Source: Azospirillum sp. TSO22-1
GTDB lineage: Bacteria > Pseudomonadota > Alphaproteobacteria > Azospirillales > Azospirillaceae
Length of the DNA: 64,000 nucleotides
NCBI RefSeq assembly: GCF_003116015.1
Contig: NZ_LGQZ01000030.1
Span: 62,001 to 126,000 of the forward strand
Direction of reading: 5' to 3'
Both the position numbers and the translations under genes were made by a program. Each line of letters begins with the position of its first letter. Position 1 is the first letter of the stretch. A model generated the notes under the pieces. The model made no database searches and was not told where the DNA came from. It was given only the letters and a program-made list of their open reading frames with translations. This document shows positions 57,205 through 64,000 of the stretch, one piece after another.

Positions 57205-57884
57205 GGCAGGTGCTCCAGCAGCCGCGCGCTGTCGCCGACCGCGCCGAAGACGCCGCCCTGCATGGTGACCATCTTGATGGCGGCCTCGTGGTTGCCGCGA
57301 TCGGTGGCGCCGCAGCCGTCGGCCAGCAGCAGGCACTCGAAGCCGCGGTCGTTGGCCTCGCGCATGGTGGTGTGGACGCAGACGTCCGTGGTGATGCCGG
57401 TCAGCACAATGTTCTCGATGCCGCGGGTGCGCAGGATCAGCTCCAGGTCGGTGGCGCAGAAGCTGCCCTTGCCGGGCTTGTCGATCACCGACTCGCCGGG
57501 CAGCGGGGCGAGTTCCGGGATGATCTCCCACCCCGGCTCGCCGCGCACCAGGATGCGACCGCAGGGCCCAGGGTCGCCGATGCCGGCGCCGATGCGGCGC
57601 GAGCGCCAGCGCTTGTTGGCCGGCAGGTCGGAGAGGTCGGGCCGGTGCCCCTCGCGGGTGTGCAGGACGTGGTAGCCGCCAGCCCGCATGGCGGCCAGCA
57701 CACGCCGGATCGGCTCGATGGGTGCCCGGGTCAGCGCGAGGTCGTAGCCCATGGCGTCCACGTAGCCGCCGACGCCGCAGAAGTCCGTCTGCATGTCGAT
57801 GACGATCAGCGCGGTGTTCTCCGGCCGCAGGTCGCCGTTGTAGGGCCAGGGGTACGGCTCGGCGGGGATGAAGCGTTCGGCCAT
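57201..57884 (-). CDS. biuH: Biuret amidohydrolase
   Basis: 227 aa, isochorismatase fold. It matches rhizobial BiuH very closely throughout: [78 protein letters not shown] and [15 protein letters not shown]. The catalytic triad is Asp30 (VIDMQTDF), Lys136 ([10 protein letters not shown]) and Cys169 ([11 protein letters not shown]), each offset by six from the residues known in the rhizobial enzyme. BiuH hydrolyses biuret to allophanate and ammonia. The gene lies between permease and ATPase genes, with 11 bases upstream and a 4-base overlap downstream, so it is translationally linked to the importer. Confidence 0.88.
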
Positions 57885-57895
57885 GGTCGTTGCTC

Positions 57896-58822
57896 CTAGC
57901 GGGTAACGGACAGCTCGGCCGGGGCGCCGGCCAGCCGGTGGCGCGCGGACGAGGTGGCGATCATGATGGCGAGCGTCAGCACGTAGGGCGCCGCGTTGAA
58001 CAGGTAGTAGCCCTGCGTCACGCCGACCGCCTGCAAGGCCGGCCCCAGCGCCCCCGCGCCCCCGAACAGCAGCGAGGCCCAGAAGCACAGCACCGGGTCC
58101 CAGCGCGCGAAGATGACCAGCGCCACCGCGGTGATGCCCTGGCCGCTGGACAGCCGCTCGTTCCAGCTGCCGGGGTAGTGCAGCGACAGGAAGGAGCCGC
58201 CGACCCCCGCCAGGAAGCCGCCCGCCGCGGTGGCGAAAAGGCGCACGCGGTTGACCGGGTAGCCCATGGCGCGCGCCGCCTCGGCGCTCTCGCCGACGAT
58301 GCGCAGCACCATGCCCCAGCGGGTGTTGCGCAAGCCCCAGACCAGCAGCGGCGCCAGCACCGCGCCGATCAGGAACAGCGCGTTGACCTGGAGGGCGGAG
58401 CGCACCTGCTGCGACGTGCTCCACCAGCCGAAGTCGATGGAGGGCAGCTGGGGTGCCTGCGGCTGGATGTACGGCTTGCCGAGGAAGAAGGCGAGGCCGG
58501 TGCCCAGCAGCATCAGCGCGATGCCCACGGCGATGTCGTTGACCCGCTCCAGCGAGCAGACGGCGGCGTGCAGGATGCCGAAACCCGTTCCCGCCAGCCC
58601 GGCGACCAGCACGCCGAGCCACGGGCTGCCGGTGCCGTAGGCGACGGCGTAGCCGCTCATCGCCCCCATCACCAGCGTGCCTTCCAGGCCGAGGTTGATG
58701 CGCCCACTCTTCTCGGTCAGGCACTCGCCGAGGCTGACGAACAGGAAGGGCGTGGAGACGCGGATGGCCCCGGCCAGCACCGCCAGCGGCACGCCCCACC
58801 AGCCGGGCGAGGTTTCGTCCAT
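57896..58822 (-). CDS. BMP-type ABC importer, permease subunit 2
   Basis: 308 aa, about eight helices. Characteristic segments: [60 protein letters not shown], and the ATPase-contact loop region [20 protein letters not shown]. The sequence matches the BPD_transp_2 permeases used with BMP binding proteins (nucleoside-like importers). The start ATG 58822 lies one base after the stop of permease 1, with GGAGG spanning the junction. The shape of the substrate site cannot be read from the sequence. Confidence 0.9.
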   Translation of the reverse strand: MDETSPGWWGVPLAVLAGAIRVSTPFLFVSLGECLTEKSGRINLGLEGTLVMGAMSGYAVAYGTGSPWLGVLVAGLAGTGFGILHAAVCSLERVNDIAVGIALMLLGTGLAFFLGKPYIQPQAPQLPSIDFGWWSTSQQVRSALQVNALFLIGAVLAPLLVWGLRNTRWGMVLRIVGESAEAARAMGYPVNRVRLFATAAGGFLAGVGGSFLSLHYPGSWNERLSSGQGITAVALVIFARWDPVLCFWASLLFGGAGALGPALQAVGVTQGYYLFNAAPYVLTLAIMIATSSARHRLAGAPAELSVTR

Positions 58823-58823
58823 A

Positions 58824-59861
58824 TCACGCCTCCTGCGGCTGCTTGGCAAGGCGCGGCAGCCGCACGCGGCCGTGCAGCCCCTCGCTGGCCAGCAGCGTCA
58901 CGAAGATAATTCCCTGCAGCACCAGCACGCTGGCATCCGGCAGGCCGAGGCGGCGCTGCAGCAGCCCGCCGCTGGCGCCGATGCCGCCGAACAGGATGGC
59001 GACCGGGATGACCGCCAGCGGGTTCTGCCGCGCCAGGAAGGCGACGAGGATCCCGGTGGAGCCGTAGCCCGCGACCAGCGAGGCGTTGGCCCGCCCGTGC
59101 ACCGCCGCCACCTCGACCATCCCCGCCAGCCCGGCCATGGCGCCGGCCAGCGCCGTGGTGACGATCAGCAGCCGCCCGACGGGAAGCCCGGCCATGCGCG
59201 CCGCCCGCGGGTTGCCGCCGACCATGCGCGCCGCGAAGCCGAAGGTCGTCCGCCGCATCAGCACCCAGGCGGCCAGCGCGCAGACCACGCCGACCACCAG
59301 CCCCCAGTGCACGTCCATGCCGGGCAGCGTGCCGATGGTGTAGTCATCGGCCAGCGGCGCCGTGGACGGCTTGTTGAGGCTGGCCGGGTCCTTCAGCGGC
59401 CCCTCGACCATGTGGTTCAGCACGGCGATGGCGATGTAGGAGAGCAGCAGGCTGGAGATCGTCTCGTTCACCCCGCGCCCGTGCCGCAGCGCCCCGGCAC
59501 CGCCGATCAGCAGCGCCCCCGCCGCCATGGCCGCCAGCCCCATCGCCGGCACCACGACCGGCGCCGGCGCCCCCTCCAGCGCCAGCCCGGTCGCCGCCGC
59601 GGCGAGCGCGCCGAGCACCAGCGCCCCCTCCCCGCCGATGACGACGAGGCCGAGTTGCGCCGGCAGCGCCGTGCACAGCGCGGTGAGGATCAGCGGGGCG
59701 GCGCGCGTCAGCGTGTTCTGCCAGGAGAACCAGGAACCGAAAGCGCCGGTGTACATCAGCTGGTAGACGTCGAGTGGGCTGACGCCGATCAGCGCCACGA
59801 AGGCGCCGAACAGCGCCAGCGACGCCGCCAGCGCGGCGACGGGGACGAGGATCGCGGTCAT
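58824..59861 (-). CDS. BMP-type ABC importer, permease subunit 1
   Basis: 345 aa, about nine helices (VPVAALAASLALFGAFVALI, LGLVVIGGEGALVLGALAA, LMRRTTFGFAARMVGGNPRA). The motif GRGVNETISSLLLSYIAIAV and the loop FAARMVGGNPRAARMAGLPV are typical of the first permease of this importer class. It follows the binding-protein gene by 7 bases. It forms a heterodimer channel with the permease encoded downstream. Confidence 0.9.
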   Translation of the reverse strand: MTAILVPVAALAASLALFGAFVALIGVSPLDVYQLMYTGAFGSWFSWQNTLTRAAPLILTALCTALPAQLGLVVIGGEGALVLGALAAAATGLALEGAPAPVVVPAMGLAAMAAGALLIGGAGALRHGRGVNETISSLLLSYIAIAVLNHMVEGPLKDPASLNKPSTAPLADDYTIGTLPGMDVHWGLVVGVVCALAAWVLMRRTTFGFAARMVGGNPRAARMAGLPVGRLLIVTTALAGAMAGLAGMVEVAAVHGRANASLVAGYGSTGILVAFLARQNPLAVIPVAILFGGIGASGGLLQRRLGLPDASVLVLQGIIFVTLLASEGLHGRVRLPRLAKQPQEA

Positions 59862-59868
59862 GGCGGCA

Positions 59869-60996
59869 TCACGCGATGCTGCCGACGACGCCCTCGACCA
59901 GCCAGTTCATCGACTCCAGCGCGATGTCGGTCTGCCCGTGCTCGGTGCCGGCGGCGATGACGATGTTGCCCTTGTTGTCCTTCAGCGGGCCCTTGTAGAC
60001 CACGAAGCTGCCGGCCATGAACTGGCCCTTCACGTCGTCGGCGTGGTTGCGCGCCTTGTCGGACACCGCGGCGCCGTAGGGCGAGGTCTTGACGATGCCC
60101 TCCTTCAGGCCGCCGCGCACGAGGTTCGGCGGCTTGATGCCGCCCTGCACCATCTTGACGTAATCCGTATAGACCTTGGCCCAGTTCCACTCCGCCCCGG
60201 TCAGGTAGCCGTTGGGCGCCAGTTTGGCCTGGTTGGCGTGGTAGCCGGTGACGTAGATGCCGCGCTTCTCGGCGGTCTCGACAATCACCTTGGGGCTGTC
60301 CACATGGCAGGTGACGACGTCCACGCCCTGGGCGATCAGGCTGTTGGTCGCCTCCGCCTCCTTCACCGGCATCGACCAGTCGCCGGTGAAGATCACCGCC
60401 GTGGTGATCGACGGATCGACCGACCGCGCGCCCAGCGTGAAGGAGTTGATGTTGCGCAGCACCTGCGGGATCGGCTTGGCGGCGACGAAGCCCAGCTTCT
60501 TCGTCTTGCTGGCGTAGCCGGCGACGATGCCCGAGAGGTACTGCGCCTCGTCGATGTAGCCGAAGTAGCTGCCGACGTTGTCCGGGTGCTTGCCCTTGGT
60601 CCACAGCCCGCCGCAGTGCAGGAAGGCGAGGCCCTTGTGCTTCTTCGCCTCCTTCAGCACGTGCGGGTCGAAATAGCCGAACGAGGTCGGGAACAGCAGC
60701 GAGGCACCGTCGAGGTTGATCATGCTCTCCATGGTCTTCTCGACGTCGACCGTCTCCGGCACCTTCTCCTCTTCCAGGACCTTGACGCCGGGCATCAGCT
60801 TGACCGCCGCCGCGCCCTCGGCGTGCGCCTGGTTGTAGCCGAAGTCGTCGCGCGGCCCGACGTAGACGAAGCCGATCACCAGGTCCTTCGCCAGGGCCGG
60901 CGTCCACGGCAGGCCGGCGCCCAGCGCGCTCAACCCGCCGGCGGCGGTCACGGTCTTCAGGACGGAACGGCGGGAAAGGCGCAGACGATCGACCAT
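59869..60996 (-). CDS. BMP-family (PnrA-like) substrate-binding protein
   Basis: 375 aa, exported to the periplasm. The N-terminus SRRSVLKTVTAAGGLSALGA carries a twin-arginine motif, which suggests Tat export of a folded protein. The mature domain shows IGFVYVGPRDDFGYNQAHAE, LDGASLLFPTSFGYFDP, YFGYIDEAQYLSGIVAGYAS, TKKLGFVAAKPIPQVLRNIN and WAKVYTDYVKMVQGG. Family members bind nucleosides or other small N-rich compounds. Given biuH in the same operon, a ureide is the likely ligand. It is the first gene of the operon and is divergent from the GntR regulator. Confidence 0.92.
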   Translation of the reverse strand: MVDRLRLSRRSVLKTVTAAGGLSALGAGLPWTPALAKDLVIGFVYVGPRDDFGYNQAHAEGAAAVKLMPGVKVLEEEKVPETVDVEKTMESMINLDGASLLFPTSFGYFDPHVLKEAKKHKGLAFLHCGGLWTKGKHPDNVGSYFGYIDEAQYLSGIVAGYASKTKKLGFVAAKPIPQVLRNINSFTLGARSVDPSITTAVIFTGDWSMPVKEAEATNSLIAQGVDVVTCHVDSPKVIVETAEKRGIYVTGYHANQAKLAPNGYLTGAEWNWAKVYTDYVKMVQGGIKPPNLVRGGLKEGIVKTSPYGAAVSDKARNHADDVKGQFMAGSFVVYKGPLKDNKGNIVIAAGTEHGQTDIALESMNWLVEGVVGSIA

Positions 60997-61173
60997 GTCT
61001 CATCCCCTTCGACGGAGTGTGCCCAGGATTTTCGAAGGTTCGAGCAAGCCGTGTGCCACATTGTATGGAATGAGCTAACCGATTGCACTTTAACGGAAAA
61101 AACCCTCTCTCGGCGGAAGATCTCAAACGGCATCTGCACAAATAATAGCCCGATACGGCGGCACAGATGAAAG

Positions 61174-61193
61174 TGTATGCAATTCTGCACACA
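61174..61193. promoter_or_regulatory. Candidate GntR operator 1
   Basis: TGTATGCA-ATTC-TGCACACA, an inverted repeat matching in seven of eight positions per arm with a 4-base spacer. It is near the midpoint of the divergent region. Confidence 0.45.
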
Positions 61194-61286
61194 CGTCGCC
61201 CCCACGTGCTTGTGCCGCCAGATCGGCGCAAGCACGAAACCATTGAAAATTGCGCCTTCCAGGGCGTATCTCCGGTGTTGGAACGG

Positions 61287-61306
61287 TGCATGCATCTCTG
61301 CGTGCG
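61287..61306. promoter_or_regulatory. Candidate GntR operator 2
   Basis: TGCATGCA-TCTC-TGCGTGCG. The same 8-4-8 layout and the same TG-ATGCA left arm as site 1. It lies just ahead of the regulator's ribosome-binding site, which suits autorepression. Confidence 0.4.
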
Positions 61307-61325
61307 TCACGACCGGAGGACACCC

Positions 61326-62030
61326 ATGAGGGCGGCGAAGCGACAGACCGTGAGCCCGGCGCGGGGGACGCTGGTGGAGCGTCTCGTCCAGGGCATCGCC
61401 GACGACATCGTCGAGGGGCGGCTGCCGCCCGGCGTGCGGCTGGAGGAGGTCGAGCTGGCGTCCCGCTTCCGCGTGTCGCGCACGCCGGTGCGCGAGGCGC
61501 TGCGGCTGCTGGCGGCCTCCGGGCTGGTGGAGAACCGGCCGAACCGCGGCGCCATCGTCGCCACCATCGGCGAGGACCGGCTGTACGAGCTGTTCGAGGT
61601 GATGGCCGAGCTGGAGGGCGTCTGCGCCCGCCTCGCCGCGCAGCGGATGACGCCGGCCGAGCGGCGCGCGCTGGAGACGCTGCACATGGATTCGGCGGCG
61701 CTGGTGCGCTCCGGCGACCGCGAGCGCTACGAGGCGGTGAACTCGCGTTTCCACGCGTCGCTGTACCGCGGCGCGCACAACACCGCGCTGGAGGAGACGG
61801 TGCTGGCCGCCCGCCGGCGCGTCGCCGCCTTCCGCCGCGCGCAGTTCCACGTGCTGGGCCGCCTCGCCAAGAGCTGGGAGGAGCACGACCAGGTGGTGCG
61901 TGCCATCCTCTGCGGCGACGGCGACGCGGCGGCGCGCGCCATCCGCGCGCACGTGCAGATCGTCCGCGCCGCCTCGGCCGAGTTCATCGCCAGCACCCAC
62001 CCGCTGCCGTCGGCGCTCACAGAAGGCTGA
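61326..62030 (+). CDS. GntR-family regulator with FCD domain
   Basis: 234 aa. Winged-helix region: [20 protein letters not shown] then [20 protein letters not shown] and [20 protein letters not shown]. The FCD ligand-binding domain has [40 protein letters not shown] and [20 protein letters not shown], with the Asn/His set that usually holds a metal and the effector. Placed between the importer operon (divergent) and the atzGEH genes (convergent), it very probably regulates this region in response to the nitrogen compound. ATG 61326 follows CGGAGGAC. Its last 14 bases overlap the end of atzH. Confidence 0.88.
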   Translation: MRAAKRQTVSPARGTLVERLVQGIADDIVEGRLPPGVRLEEVELASRFRVSRTPVREALRLLAASGLVENRPNRGAIVATIGEDRLYELFEVMAELEGVCARLAAQRMTPAERRALETLHMDSAALVRSGDRERYEAVNSRFHASLYRGAHNTALEETVLAARRRVAAFRRAQFHVLGRLAKSWEEHDQVVRAILCGDGDAAARAIRAHVQIVRAASAEFIASTHPLPSALTEG

Positions 62031-62388
62031 CGTGCGCGGCGACGATGCGCCAGCCCTCAGGCAAGCGCGCCCAGGTCTGGCTCTGCCGGCCGAGCGTGCC
62101 GGAGCCGTGGCGGCGGAACTCGGTGTTGGCGGTGGCGAGGTCGCGGCCGAAAGTGGTGATGACGGTGTTCGACAGGTCACGCGCGAGGTCCCCCGCCGGC
62201 CGCGCCGCGCGGAAGGCGCGGATCGCCTCGATGCCGTAGAGGTTCTCCCCGGCGCCGTAGCGCAGCACCAGCGGGCTGTCCCAGAACAGCGCGTCCAGCG
62301 TGGCGAGGTCGTTGCCGACCAGCGCCGCTTCGTAGCAGCGGAACAGCGCCGCCACCTCGGCGAGGGTTTCGGGGTCGTTGATCTGCAT
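62017..62388 (-). CDS. atzH: AtzH/HpxZ-like protein (DUF3225, NTF2-like fold)
   Basis: 123 aa. The sequence [60 protein letters not shown] and [20 protein letters not shown] matches the AtzH/HpxZ family, small NTF2-like proteins found next to AtzE and AtzG homologs in cyanurate, oxalurate and related pathways; AtzH is implicated in carboxybiuret or dicarboxyurea handling. GGGGAGG precedes ATG 62388. It follows atzE across a repeat-bearing gap of 153 bases and overlaps the 3' end of the GntR gene. Confidence 0.88.
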   Translation of the reverse strand: MQINDPETLAEVAALFRCYEAALVGNDLATLDALFWDSPLVLRYGAGENLYGIEAIRAFRAARPAGDLARDLSNTVITTFGRDLATANTEFRRHGSGTLGRQSQTWARLPEGWRIVAAHVSLL

Positions 62389-62437
62389 GCGTTTGCCTCC
62401 CCAAAAGCCCTTTCCCCCCATGAACAAGCACCTTCCC

Positions 62438-62520
62438 GTCATCCCCGCGCAGGCGGGGATCCATAATTCCCAAAGCGAGCGGCTGCGGAACGTATGGATC
62501 CCCGCCTGCGCGGGGATGAC
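62438..62520. repeat. 28-bp perfect inverted repeat between atzE and atzH
   Basis: Arms at 62438-62465 and 62493-62520 are exact inverses (core CATCCCCGCGCAGGCGGGGA), with a 27-base spacer. Each arm is itself palindromic around CCCCGC...GCGGGG. This is the widely spread proteobacterial repeat whose translation gives the spurious peptide IPAQAGI. It may form a hairpin that lowers atzH expression relative to atzE. Confidence 0.9.
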
Positions 62521-62541
62521 GACCAAAGACATCCGGCTCCA

Positions 62542-63933
62542 TCACAGCCGCGCCACCGGCGCGTGCGCCACGCCCATCGCCTCCAGCGCCGCGGCGACGC
62601 GCAGGCACAGGTCCTCGCGCCAAGGTGCGGCGATGACCTGCACGCCGAGCGGCAGCGGCCCCAGCCCCCACACCGGCACCGCCGCCACCGGTAACCCGAT
62701 GAAGGAAATGGGCTGCGTGTAGATCCCGAGGTTCGGCCGCACCGCCACCTCCGCGCCGCCGAGCGTCATCGTCTTCTGCCCGATGCGCGGCGCCGGACAC
62801 GGCGTGCTTGGAGCAAGGATCAGGTCGACCTCGCGGAACAACTCCAGCACGCGGTCGTGGTACCCGCGGCGGAAGCGCTGCGCCTTCACCACCCAGGCGG
62901 CGGGCAGCAGCGCGCCGGCCAGGAAGCGGTCGCGGGTATCCGGATCAAAATCCGCCGCCCGGCAGCGCAGCCGATCGAGGTGGAAGGCGCTGCTCTCCGC
63001 GTTGGTGATCAGGAAGGCGGCAGCGCGGGCGCGCTGCGCTTCGGGCAGGTCGGCCTCGCGGCCGGCGCCGAGCGCTTCGGCCACGCGGTCCACGGCGGCG
63101 AGCGCCTCCGGCTGGGCGCCGGTGCGGAAATAGCCGCCGGCCACGGCGACGCGCAGGCCGTCCAATCCCTTTGCCAGTTCCGGCACCGTCGACTCGACCG
63201 GGCGAGCGGCGCACGCCGGGTCGTGCGGGTCGGTGCCTTGCAGCGCGTCGTAGCACAGCGCCAGATCCTCCGCCGAGCGGGCGAAGGGACCGAGATGGTC
63301 GAGGCTGTCACAGAACGGGAAGCTTCCGGTACGCGGCAGGCGCCCGTAGGTGGGCTTCAGCCCGAAGACGCCGCACAGCGCCGACGGCACGCGGATCGAG
63401 CCATTGGTGTCGGAGCCCAGCGCCACCGGCACGAACCCAGCCGCCACCGCGGCGCCGGAACCGCCGGACGAGCCACCGGACATGCGCTCCAGGTCGTGCG
63501 GGTTGCGCGACGGGCCATGGTGCGCGTTCTCGCCGGTGAAATCGTAGGCGTACTCGCCCATGTTCAGCCCGCCGAGCAGCAGCGCGCCGGCGCGGCCCAG
63601 GCGCGCCACCAGCGCGGCGTCGGCCGCGGCGGGCGGGTTATCACGGTTGATCTTCGATCCGGCCAGCGTCGGCAGGCCGGCGATGTCGAACAGGTTCTTC
63701 ACCGCGTAGGGGACGCCTGCCAGCGGGCCGAACGGCCGACCGGACGCGCGGGCGCGGTCCACCGCGTCGGCCTCGGCGAGCGCGCGCTCCGCCGTCACGT
63801 CGGTGAAGGCGCCGACGCGGCCGTCGTGCGCGGCGATGCGCTCCAGCGCCGCCTGCGCCACCTCGCGGGCCGAGACCTCGCCCGCCGCAACGGCACGGGC
63901 GATGGCGGCGGCGGTGTCCGGCAGGGCGCTCAC
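62542..63933 (-). CDS. atzE: AtzE-family amidase (1-carboxybiuret amidohydrolase)
   Basis: 463 aa, amidase-signature enzyme. The catalytic Lys79 is in GVPYAVKNLFDIAG, the cis-Ser155 in MSGGSSGGSGAAVAAG and the nucleophile Ser179 in LGSDTNGSIRVPSALCGVFG. The C-terminal part (PISFIGLPVAAVPVWGLGPL, GVQVIAAPWREDLCLRVAAA) is normal for the group. AtzE works with small AtzG to hydrolyse carboxybiuret to 1,3-dicarboxyurea; HpxY of oxalurate breakdown is a close relative, so the substrate is not fixed by sequence alone. GTG 63933 overlaps the stop of the atzG gene by 4 bases, linking their translation. Confidence 0.85.
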   Translation of the reverse strand: MSALPDTAAAIARAVAAGEVSAREVAQAALERIAAHDGRVGAFTDVTAERALAEADAVDRARASGRPFGPLAGVPYAVKNLFDIAGLPTLAGSKINRDNPPAAADAALVARLGRAGALLLGGLNMGEYAYDFTGENAHHGPSRNPHDLERMSGGSSGGSGAAVAAGFVPVALGSDTNGSIRVPSALCGVFGLKPTYGRLPRTGSFPFCDSLDHLGPFARSAEDLALCYDALQGTDPHDPACAARPVESTVPELAKGLDGLRVAVAGGYFRTGAQPEALAAVDRVAEALGAGREADLPEAQRARAAAFLITNAESSAFHLDRLRCRAADFDPDTRDRFLAGALLPAAWVVKAQRFRRGYHDRVLELFREVDLILAPSTPCPAPRIGQKTMTLGGAEVAVRPNLGIYTQPISFIGLPVAAVPVWGLGPLPLGVQVIAAPWREDLCLRVAAALEAMGVAHAPVARL

Positions 63934-64000
63934 TTGGTCACCTCGCCCGGGCGGTAGACGGCCGCGCCCTCGGCCATGGAATCGTCCACCGCCGCCTCGA
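63930..64000 (-). CDS. atzG: AtzG/HpxX-like small subunit, C-terminal fragment at the window edge
   Basis: Only the last 22 codons are present: EAAVDDSMAEGAAVYRPGEV then TK and a stop. The short helical end with a V(Y/F)RP motif fits DUF4089 (AtzG/HpxX), the small partner that forms a transamidosome-like complex with AtzE. Direct upstream position and the 4-base overlap with atzE support the call. The N-terminal part lies beyond the window. Confidence 0.7.
   Translation of the reverse strand, partial: EAAVDDSMAEGAAVYRPGEVTK

Larger units (their letters stand above)
60997..61325. promoter_or_regulatory. Divergent control region between the importer operon and its GntR regulator
   Basis: Contains no gene. 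On the minus strand GTGCAA (61083-61088), 17 bases, then TACAAT (61060-61065) is a promoter candidate for the importer operon. Two matching inverted repeats lie at 61174-61193 and 61287-61306. A 12-bp near-perfect hairpin (61205-61216 / 61225-61236, half-site CGTGCTTGTGCC) lies between them. The GntR ATG follows CGGAGGAC. Confidence 0.55.

Noticed and set aside
62400-62532. N-terminal extension of atzH containing IPAQAGIH and IPACAGM
   Set aside because: These peptides are the translation of a well-known intergenic repeat; the ATG at 62388 has a strong ribosome-binding site and starts at the family N-terminus.

Overview
The window comes from a high-GC alphaproteobacterium, most likely Azospirillum or a close Rhodospirillales relative. 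This is inferred from GC-rich third positions, a CheZ phosphatase, class II DAHP synthase, Tat-dependent DUF882 protein, pentapeptide-repeat proteins and the mix of families; there is no rRNA gene to confirm it. The sequence looks chromosomal: nearly every interval is coding, and no tRNA, rRNA, CRISPR array, transposase or phage gene was seen.

Layout. 1-2878 (+): end of an EamA transporter, a FadR-type regulator and pyruvate kinase. 2875-10693 (-): AraC regulator, methyltransferase, TPR protein, large hybrid histidine kinase joined to a shrunken periplasmic binding protein, DUF882 hydrolase and L,D-transpeptidase. 10898-14366 (+): pentapeptide-repeat protein and YjbH-like outer-membrane protein. 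14391-16978: PepSY-like protein, DUF1328 protein, ECF sigma factor, and a region rich in palindromes, terminators and possible stress promoters. 16979-22136: lytic transglycosylase, CheZ, gamma-glutamyltransferase homolog, two small proteins, methyltransferase. 22144-28589 (-): tamA and tamB, separated by a palindromic repeat block. 28842-31418: typA, a hemerythrin-like protein and an unrecognised 56-aa gene. 31812-40676: GH17-GT2 glucan synthase-like fusion, a Q/P-rich protein, egtB, nicotinate phosphoribosyltransferase, DAHP synthase and a TPR-methyltransferase. 40764-49551: ampG, gor, two FliL-like proteins, L-lactate permease, a PAS hybrid kinase, panC and a tiny membrane protein. 49863-54918: ALDH7 dehydrogenase and TPP enzyme divergent from a LysR regulator, then an alpha/beta hydrolase.

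The most coherent system is at 54997-64000. A tightly packed minus-strand operon encodes a complete BMP-type ABC importer (binding protein, two permeases, double ATPase) interleaved with two cysteine hydrolases. One closely matches biuret amidohydrolase BiuH; the other is a paralog that could be a triuret hydrolase. A divergent GntR/FCD regulator with two matching inverted-repeat sites follows, then atzH-atzE-atzG homologs (atzG cut by the window end). Together they suggest uptake and stepwise hydrolysis of a ureide such as triuret or biuret through carboxybiuret to allophanate. The transporter's substrate and the second hydrolase's substrate are inferences.

Other recurrent themes are cell-envelope work (L,D-transpeptidase, lytic transglycosylase, AmpG, TamA/TamB, YjbH, NdvB-like synthase), signal transduction (two hybrid kinases, ECF factor, CheZ) and a family of GC-rich intergenic palindromes.
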